In this document: piece by piece, positions 15,434 through 20,578 of the stretch
Layout of the letters: each line of letters starts with the position of its first letter
Position numbering within the stretch: the stretch's first letter is position 1
DNA from: Candidatus Symbiothrix sp.
Lineage (GTDB): Bacteria; Bacteroidota; Bacteroidia; Bacteroidales; Azobacteroidaceae
Direction of reading: 5' to 3'
DNA length: 20,578 nt
Assembly: GCA_031284765.1 (NCBI GenBank)
Contig: JAITXK010000158.1
Location: forward strand, 1 to 20,578
Position numbers and translations under genes: made by a program
The notes under the pieces: model-generated
The model's input: only the letters and a program-made list of their open reading frames with translations
What the model was told of the DNA's origin: nothing
Databases searched by the model: none

Positions 15434-15591
15434 CGTAATATATTTTGTTTTGCCAAATGTTAAATTATTAAACATAGGTGTGTTTTATAGAATTTTATTA
15501 TACTTTTGTATCCAAGTGAAAATTATAGATTTAAATTTCGAAATAATTTTATATATTTTGAGTAATACATGAAGTTTTAATATTAGATAGA
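15434..15591 (+). promoter_or_regulatory. AT-rich promoter/leader region of the fimbrial operon
   Basis: These 158 bases hold no gene. TACTTTTG at 15501-15508 matches the -7 box TAnnTTTG; the -33 region is weak (GTGTTTT near 15480). An imperfect 19-bp dyad with perfect 5-base ends (ATGTT...AACAT, 15457-15475) lies just upstream, a candidate regulator site. Transcription would leave a leader of about 75 to 80 bases, in which AAAATTAT (15519-15526) and ATAATTTT (15543-15550) can form an all-A/T stem. No GC-rich terminator for the preceding operon is visible, so read-through from cdaA remains possible. I found no long inverted repeats of the kind that would mark an invertible promoter. Confidence 0.45.
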
Positions 15592-16200
15592 ATGATACTA
15601 TTAAAAAAATATCGCATAGGCATGTTCTGTCTATTGGCTTTACACCCTTTTGTTCAACTTCATTCGCAGGAAGAATTGGCAAGGGTAAGTAATGCTACTC
15701 CGCAATTCGCAATCAATACCAATTTGCTTTCTGATTTGACCTACAGTTTGAACTTGGGGGCAGAATGGGCTTTAGATAATAATTTCACGTTAAAAATGCC
15801 ACTGACCTATAATCCTTGGGATTTAGACAACATTGCAAAGTACAAATTTTTACTGTTTCAGCCGGAATTGAGGTGGTGGTCATGCGAGCCTTTTTCCGGT
15901 CATTTTTTTGGTCTGCACGCGCATTATGCATCTTTCAATGCCGGAGGAATCTTGTCCGGTAATTTGAAAAAGTATCGTTATCAAGGCTGGTTGGCTGGTG
16001 CGGGATTATCGTATGGGTATCAGTTTTATCTGTCTCCCCGATGGAATTTGGAATTGAATGTGGGCGTTGGCTATGCTTATGTTGATTATGACAAATATGA
16101 GAAATGTGATGCGTGTTGGACTCAGAGAGAGAAAGATGGCGTTTATCATTATTTGGGGCTTACTCAAGTGGGTATTTCTTTAATTTACATTCTAAAATGA
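15592..16200 (+). CDS. DUF3575 domain protein, outer-membrane beta-barrel-like
   Basis: The 202-residue protein starts with a signal peptide (about 1-25, ending VQLHSQ) and continues as alternating short amphipathic strands, the pattern of a small outer-membrane barrel. The features NTNLLSDLTYSLNLGAEWAL (42-61), LTYNPWDL (71-78), HFFGLHAHYASFN (104-116), KKYRYQGWLAGAGLSYGYQ (126-144) and GVGYAYVDYDKY-x-KCDAC (158-175) match the DUF3575 family found at the head of Bacteroidales fimbrial operons. C172 and C175 form a CxxC pair in this family's usual place. The role is not established; the position suggests help in fimbrial assembly or surface display. The ATGA overlap with the next gene points to coupled translation. 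Confidence 0.8.
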   Translation: MILLKKYRIGMFCLLALHPFVQLHSQEELARVSNATPQFAINTNLLSDLTYSLNLGAEWALDNNFTLKMPLTYNPWDLDNIAKYKFLLFQPELRWWSCEPFSGHFFGLHAHYASFNAGGILSGNLKKYRYQGWLAGAGLSYGYQFYLSPRWNLELNVGVGYAYVDYDKYEKCDACWTQREKDGVYHYLGLTQVGISLIYILK

Positions 16201-17822
16201 TCAATCACATGAAATTCAAATATTCATCTATTCTTTCGATTCTGATTTTGCTTTTTGGAGTCAGTGTATTTACTTCTCAAAGTCAAGGGATAATGTCGGT
16301 GCAAAAGAGGCAATTCAAGTTTTTTCAAGGAAATGTTGTAATTGATTTTACGGTTGATATTGATGGACGCACCTTTTCTAAAAATAGCCAATGGATACTG
16401 ACACCAATAATTGCGGAACCATCGGGCAAAAAGATGGCGTTGCCATCCTTGCTTGTAAATGGCAAGACGAGGGAAAAATTATATCACCGTTCCCTGGCGT
16501 TGAATGGTGTGAAAAAGGATAAAAATATCTACGGATCCCTGATCATTGGCAATCAATCGGAACATAACATCATTGAATATCAATGGTCCATACCTTTCGA
16601 ACCATGGATGAAAGATGCTTCCTTAACCTTGTTGGAAGACCGTTGCGGCTGTAGTTTAAAATTGAGCTTGGCTGAATTGGCCGAATCTATCGGGCTTGGC
16701 AGTGCGGCCGATAAAAAAAGAGAAGAAGTAGCTTTGGCGGGCGAATTGGGCGACTACCAACGACTGTTGGCACCCTATCTTGAATTACCTGTACAAGCAC
16801 AATGGAATTATACCTATATGCCTGCCGTTCAATTTATTACTCCTGAAAAAGAGTTGGTCAAGAAACGCGATGAAAATGGTGCGGCCTATTTGATTTTTCA
16901 AGTGGGCAAATGGGATATTTTACCTGATTTGGGTAACAATAAAGCAGAATTAGCCAAAATTGATGCCAGTGTAAAATATATCGTAGATGAACCTCAGGCA
17001 CATATTCAGTCAATGTCTATCAAGGCCTACGCTTCTCCGGAGGGTGCGTTTGAAAGTAATCTGAAACTGTCCGAAAACAGGGCTTTTGCATTGAAGAATT
17101 ATATTAAACAGAAATACCTGATTGCCGGTAGTATCGTTTCGGCGGAAGGCATGGGCGAAGCTTGGGATGATTTGCGGAAATTGGTGGAAGCCGATACGAA
17201 TATAGAGAATAAAGCAGAAGTCTTGAACATCATGCGTATCGAGGATATAGACGCCGGAAGAGAAAGGAAATTGATGGAGTTGTCCTCTGGACGTCCCTAC
17301 AATTACATGTTGGAAAATCTTTTTCCGTTGTTACGCAGGGTGGATTATCGGTTTGAATACACCATTCCTCCGTTTACGATTAAACGGGGAAAAGAATTAC
17401 TGAAAACCAAACCGGTCATGTTGAGTGTGGAAGAAATGTACACCATTGCAAATACGTATGCCAAAGGCAGTCCCGATTTTAATAAGCTATTCAAGACGGC
17501 TGTTAGTGTATTCCCCGGAAATACGGTTGCCAATTTGAATGCTGCCGCTGTTGCGATATTGGAAAACGATTACAAAATTGCTTCTGACATCCTCAAAAAA
17601 TATGCCAATGAACCGTCTGCATGGAATAATTTAGCTCTGGCATATATGCATGCAAGGTTAGTGAATGATGCGGAAACCTATTTGCAAAAAGCCCAGCAAC
17701 GGGGTTCGATTGAAGCAGTACAAAATAGAGTTGCATTGGAAAGAATGAAAGTCGCATTGGCTAAATATCAGGAAGAAAATGCGGACTATGAATTGTTCAC
17801 TAAAATCATGAATGCACAATGA
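16197..17822 (+). CDS. DUF3868 protein with OmpA-like domain and C-terminal TPR-like helices
   Basis: The start is taken as the ATG at 16197, overlapping the preceding stop (ATGA), which gives 541 residues; the ATG at 16209 (MKFKYSS) is equally plausible. The frame is open further upstream, but that part lies inside the preceding gene. A signal peptide is clear (ILSILILLFGVSVF, then SQSQ). The N-terminal part (about 35-235) fits DUF3868, with VVIDFTVDIDGRTF and a CGCSL motif. An OmpA-like region (about 245-390) includes IKAYASPEGAFESNLKLSEN (275-294), which would bind peptidoglycan. The last 110 residues are helical and TPR-like (SAWNNLALAYMHARLVNDAE). A periplasmic link between fimbrial anchor and cell wall is a reasonable guess, not established. 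Confidence 0.82.
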   Translation: MINHMKFKYSSILSILILLFGVSVFTSQSQGIMSVQKRQFKFFQGNVVIDFTVDIDGRTFSKNSQWILTPIIAEPSGKKMALPSLLVNGKTREKLYHRSLALNGVKKDKNIYGSLIIGNQSEHNIIEYQWSIPFEPWMKDASLTLLEDRCGCSLKLSLAELAESIGLGSAADKKREEVALAGELGDYQRLLAPYLELPVQAQWNYTYMPAVQFITPEKELVKKRDENGAAYLIFQVGKWDILPDLGNNKAELAKIDASVKYIVDEPQAHIQSMSIKAYASPEGAFESNLKLSENRAFALKNYIKQKYLIAGSIVSAEGMGEAWDDLRKLVEADTNIENKAEVLNIMRIEDIDAGRERKLMELSSGRPYNYMLENLFPLLRRVDYRFEYTIPPFTIKRGKELLKTKPVMLSVEEMYTIANTYAKGSPDFNKLFKTAVSVFPGNTVANLNAAAVAILENDYKIASDILKKYANEPSAWNNLALAYMHARLVNDAETYLQKAQQRGSIEAVQNRVALERMKVALAKYQEENADYELFTKIMNAQ

Positions 17823-18763
17823 AAACGATGATGACTCGAATCCATAAGACACTCTGTACGGTAATTTGCATTTGCTTCTTCTCGTCTTGTATCCAGGAAG
17901 ATTTACCGCTTTGTCCTCCCGATTTGCGGATACAGTTTACTTACGACAATAAGGATGACATTTCCCTGTTTCAGTTGAATGCAGTAAAACAAGCAGTGCT
18001 ATTTGTATTTGATGAACAAGATTCTTTAGTGGATTCGCGGACGATGAATCTTCAATATAATAAATATATTGCAACCGGTTTGCATTTGGATTCTGCTAAA
18101 TACCGCTTTGTGGTTTGGGCGTTCAATCCGGATACTCTTTATTCGATAGATCCTGCTGAGCCTCAACCCGGTCTAAACAGGGCAGATTTCAGGTTCTTGA
18201 TCAACCGTCCATCCGGCGGAGTATTTTTATCGGATGATGCGGATGTGTTGCCTCCTTGCCTTTTTGGAACGGACACAGCTACCATTCAGGGCATCGCCAA
18301 TGAGCAGATAAAAATTCCGTTGGAGTTGAATAAAAACAGACTCAAAATTACCATCACCGGACTACAGCCAACCGATGAAAAGTATGATTTTACTATCAAA
18401 GATGATAAAGGCAAATATACTTTTGATAATGGATTTGAACGTACCAACCCATTTTTCTATAAAAAAATAGCGGTCCCATTTACGACAGTCAAGAGCGGTG
18501 GAAAAGATGTTTCCTACTTGGAAGCCCTATTGGATGTGCTGAAATTAAATGAAGCTGGCGCTATGAACTTGAATATCACATCCGGTAAAGGCATTACCAT
18601 TTATGACGAAGATTTAATTGCATTAATCAAGAATAATATCGATGCAGTTGATTTTAAAACGACTCATTATTATGATATTGTCATTGACTTATCCGGCGAA
18701 GCGGTTATAGTTACCGTGAATGGTTGGACGAACCAAAATGAAACGGTGGAATTATCAGATTAA
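17819..18763 (+). CDS. Mfa2/FimB-type fimbrial anchor lipoprotein
   Basis: The 314-residue protein has a lipoprotein signal peptide with lipobox FSSC and lipidated C24, followed by IQEDLPLCPPDLRIQFTYD, a beginning typical of the FimB/Mfa2 family. In that family the fold is two transthyretin-like beta-sandwich domains: here about 35-165 (VKQAVLFVFDEQDSLV onwards) and about 170-314, ending in strand-rich YYDIVIDLSGEAVIVTVNGW. In Porphyromonas gingivalis Mfa2 and FimB anchor the fimbria in the outer membrane and limit its length. The ATGA overlap with the preceding DUF3868 gene indicates coupling. It is followed 27 bases later by a fimbrillin-like gene, the expected order. Confidence 0.85.
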   Translation: MKTMMTRIHKTLCTVICICFFSSCIQEDLPLCPPDLRIQFTYDNKDDISLFQLNAVKQAVLFVFDEQDSLVDSRTMNLQYNKYIATGLHLDSAKYRFVVWAFNPDTLYSIDPAEPQPGLNRADFRFLINRPSGGVFLSDDADVLPPCLFGTDTATIQGIANEQIKIPLELNKNRLKITITGLQPTDEKYDFTIKDDKGKYTFDNGFERTNPFFYKKIAVPFTTVKSGGKDVSYLEALLDVLKLNEAGAMNLNITSGKGITIYDEDLIALIKNNIDAVDFKTTHYYDIVIDLSGEAVIVTVNGWTNQNETVELSD

Positions 18764-18790
18764 TAAATAAATTGGATAAAAAATACAAAT

Positions 18791-20578
18791 ATGAAAAAAA
18801 GCAGTAATATAAGAACGCATGGGTTATACTTGTTGATAGGGTTGTTGACTGTATCGTCTTGTTCGCAGGAAGATTTGAATGTGAAAACGAATCTATCCGG
18901 AGGGCAGCAAGAAGTGGTGATAAATTTGTCTGTTCCTTTTGAATTTGCGCAACCACAACTCCGTTCAATGGATAGAACGGCAGAAGAAAAGATTGATTGT
19001 ATCGACGTGTTGATTTTTGATAAAGATGATCAGTTGGATACGATTGTAGAAGGTCGTATAATAAAACCGAAAGAACTCAGAGCTACGCTCCCGTTCAAAA
19101 ATAATATGCGTTTGGTTTTGATTGCCAATGCGCATGAGCAAGTTCGTGCATTACAGTCATCTCTTTCCACATCGTCGGTCCGGGATAAGAAAACATTATT
19201 GGCAAAATTGGAATTTTCGGCATTAAATAGCGATGGAAGTTGGAATACATCCGAAGGCTATACGCGCTTTCCCATGTGGGGGGAAGCATCAACTTTGATA
19301 AGTGTAACTCCGGCAACTTCCGGCACAGTACCCGTAGCAACGATTTCGCTCTTACGCATGATTGCCAAGATAGATGTGGAAGTGAGCGGCGGTGCTGTCA
19401 ATAAGTTCAAATTGAAGAATGTTCGTCTGTATAATTATGTTTCGAAAGGTCGTATTGTACCTGATTCTGTAAAAGTGACTGACAACCAGATAACAGTAAC
19501 AGCGCCTACTTTACCGGTTGATTATACCCAACCGTCTGCTCCTGTATTTACCGATTATACGGATTTTTCTGCTCCGGGAGTAATGGATAAAGCGATGCGA
19601 GGAGTCATCTATGCGTTTGAAACAAAAGCTCCTGATATCTCTGAGCCTTCGGATGCTGCTTGCTTGGTAGTGGGAGGAGAATTTGAAGAAACTATGTCGT
19701 ATTACCGGATTGATTTCTGGGATAAAACGAAGGAAGTATTCCTTCCTCTTCTTCGCAATAATCACTATGTTGTGAAAATTACAAATGTGATGGGTAGGGG
19801 TTATGCTACGCCTGAGGAAGCGTTCAAAAATAAAGGAGTTAATGTGGCGTATGATATATTGCAATGGAATGAAGATGTAAATGCGGATATAAAAAATGTG
19901 ATTTTTGATAATTATTATTATTTGGGTATCAGCAGGGATGCTTTTCAATTTGCCAAAGGTGCAATTACCGAAAATAAACCGACCAATCTATTAAAAATAA
20001 AAACAAATTATCCGGGTTGGTCTGTAGAATCTACTAATCCTTCTTGGTTGAATTTGTCAAAACATAACCCATCTTCTACAGCAGAAGACGTGTACTTGTT
20101 TTTGACCCCTTATTCATTCGGAGCATCCGGAGAGTCTACTCCAGAAACAGAAAGAGAAGCTCAAATTATTATAAGAGCCGGCCGTTTACACTATTCAGTA
20201 TCGGTTATTCAACATCGTGACATAGAACCTGTTTCTATTGAAATCACCACATTAGAGGGTGGTACACCTACACCTATCCAGAGTTATACTTATAATTTTA
20301 ATAAACTGGGAGATGCCAATAAAGGTCTACTGGATTTTGATGTGCGTTGGACGCCTGCTTCTTTTCCGTTATTTATTTATAAAACAGTTAAACAGGGTGT
20401 GGATTTTGTCGAATGGGGGTCCAGTCCAATATTGACAACGATAACAAGTGGTACGGGAGAAGGTTCTTTTAGAATGAGTTCGCCGGCGGTTTTGGACGTG
20501 AGCAGTGGTTACTACCATAAAGCGGAACGCATTCTATTTCAGGTTAGCAATGGTATTGATACGGTAGAAGACTCTCTT
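18791..20578 (+). CDS. Large fimbrillin-family lipoprotein with BACON-like domain, cut by the window end
   Basis: From the ATG at 18791 the frame is open for 596 codons to the last base, with no stop in the window. A lipoprotein signal (LTVSSC, C24) fits type V pilins, which reach the surface as lipoproteins. Residues about 40-360 look like a FimA/Mfa1-type fimbrillin: IDCIDVLIFDKDDQL and LRATLPFKNNMRLVLIANAH in the N-terminal sandwich, then LLRMIAKIDVEV, a YYRIDFWD strand and RNNHYVVKITNVMGRGYATP. Residues about 388-475 resemble a BACON module (GWSVESTNPSWLNLS ... REAQIIIRAGRLHYSVSVIQ), and at least 120 further residues follow. Usual main pilins are shorter, so a tip or accessory adhesin is more likely than the shaft subunit. 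Confidence 0.8.
   Translation, partial: MKKSSNIRTHGLYLLIGLLTVSSCSQEDLNVKTNLSGGQQEVVINLSVPFEFAQPQLRSMDRTAEEKIDCIDVLIFDKDDQLDTIVEGRIIKPKELRATLPFKNNMRLVLIANAHEQVRALQSSLSTSSVRDKKTLLAKLEFSALNSDGSWNTSEGYTRFPMWGEASTLISVTPATSGTVPVATISLLRMIAKIDVEVSGGAVNKFKLKNVRLYNYVSKGRIVPDSVKVTDNQITVTAPTLPVDYTQPSAPVFTDYTDFSAPGVMDKAMRGVIYAFETKAPDISEPSDAACLVVGGEFEETMSYYRIDFWDKTKEVFLPLLRNNHYVVKITNVMGRGYATPEEAFKNKGVNVAYDILQWNEDVNADIKNVIFDNYYYLGISRDAFQFAKGAITENKPTNLLKIKTNYPGWSVESTNPSWLNLSKHNPSSTAEDVYLFLTPYSFGASGESTPETEREAQIIIRAGRLHYSVSVIQHRDIEPVSIEITTLEGGTPTPIQSYTYNFNKLGDANKGLLDFDVRWTPASFPLFIYKTVKQGVDFVEWGSSPILTTITSGTGEGSFRMSSPAVLDVSSGYYHKAERILFQVSNGIDTVEDSL

Noticed and set aside
15434..15591. Invertible (phase-variable) fimbrial promoter
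   Set aside because: No long matching inverted repeats flank the promoter; only short A/T dyads are present and no invertase gene is in the window.
16113..16196. Longer N-terminus for the DUF3868 protein
   Set aside because: It would lie wholly inside the DUF3575 gene and bury the signal peptide; starts at 16197 or 16209 place the signal peptide correctly.

Overview
The window looks like chromosomal DNA of a Bacteroidota bacterium, most likely order Bacteroidales. The reasons are: upstream motifs matching the Bacteroidetes -7 box (TAnnTTTG) with few Shine-Dalgarno sites; the gene order rimP-nusA-infB-cvpA-sufBCDS; a CdaA-type diadenylate cyclase directly after folP; and a Porphyromonas/Bacteroides-style (type V) fimbrial operon. 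I cannot name the genus. Every supported gene is on the + strand.

Region 1 (1-5136) is a tight translation/transcription operon: the 3' part of rimP, nusA, infB and a CvpA-family membrane protein, with gaps of 3 to 13 bases. Region 2 (5137-5734) is an AT-rich two-gene cassette of unrecognised small proteins (66 and 101 aa, overlapping by ATGA). It sits between cvpA and sufB and has its own promoter. A perfect 8-bp inverted repeat, two helical turns apart, spans the expected transcription start and the first start codon. This is the layout of an autoregulated toxin-antitoxin module, although neither protein is assigned to a known family.

Region 3 (5735-10566) is sufB-sufC-sufD-sufS for Fe-S cluster assembly. 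Before sufC lies an 18-bp tandem repeat that also reads as a short Met/Lys-rich leader peptide overlapping the sufC start. Region 4 (10585-15433) is a housekeeping run: pyrH, frr, rsgA, a YitT-family membrane protein, folP and cdaA/dacA, mostly with short or overlapping junctions. The exception is pyrH-frr. There a 125-bp segment has ends GGCTAA/TTAGCC and is bracketed by an exact 8-bp direct repeat (GATTTATT), which looks like a miniature transposable element with its target duplication.

Region 5 (15434-20578) starts with an AT-rich promoter region and then a fimbrial operon: a DUF3575 beta-barrel-like protein, a DUF3868 protein with an OmpA-like domain, an Mfa2/FimB-type lipoprotein anchor, and a large lipoprotein fimbrillin that stays open to the window edge (596 codons seen). 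The last carries a fimbrillin fold followed by a BACON-like module and is probably a tip or accessory adhesin.

How they work together: regions 1, 3 and 4 are core growth functions (ribosome maturation, initiation and recycling, Fe-S supply, UMP, folate and c-di-AMP). Region 5 is accessory surface equipment. The two intercalated items (the small-protein cassette and the putative miniature element) break up an otherwise conserved core block. No rRNA, tRNA, CRISPR array or riboswitch was found, and no gene-free stretch exceeds 300 bases (the largest are 172 and 158).
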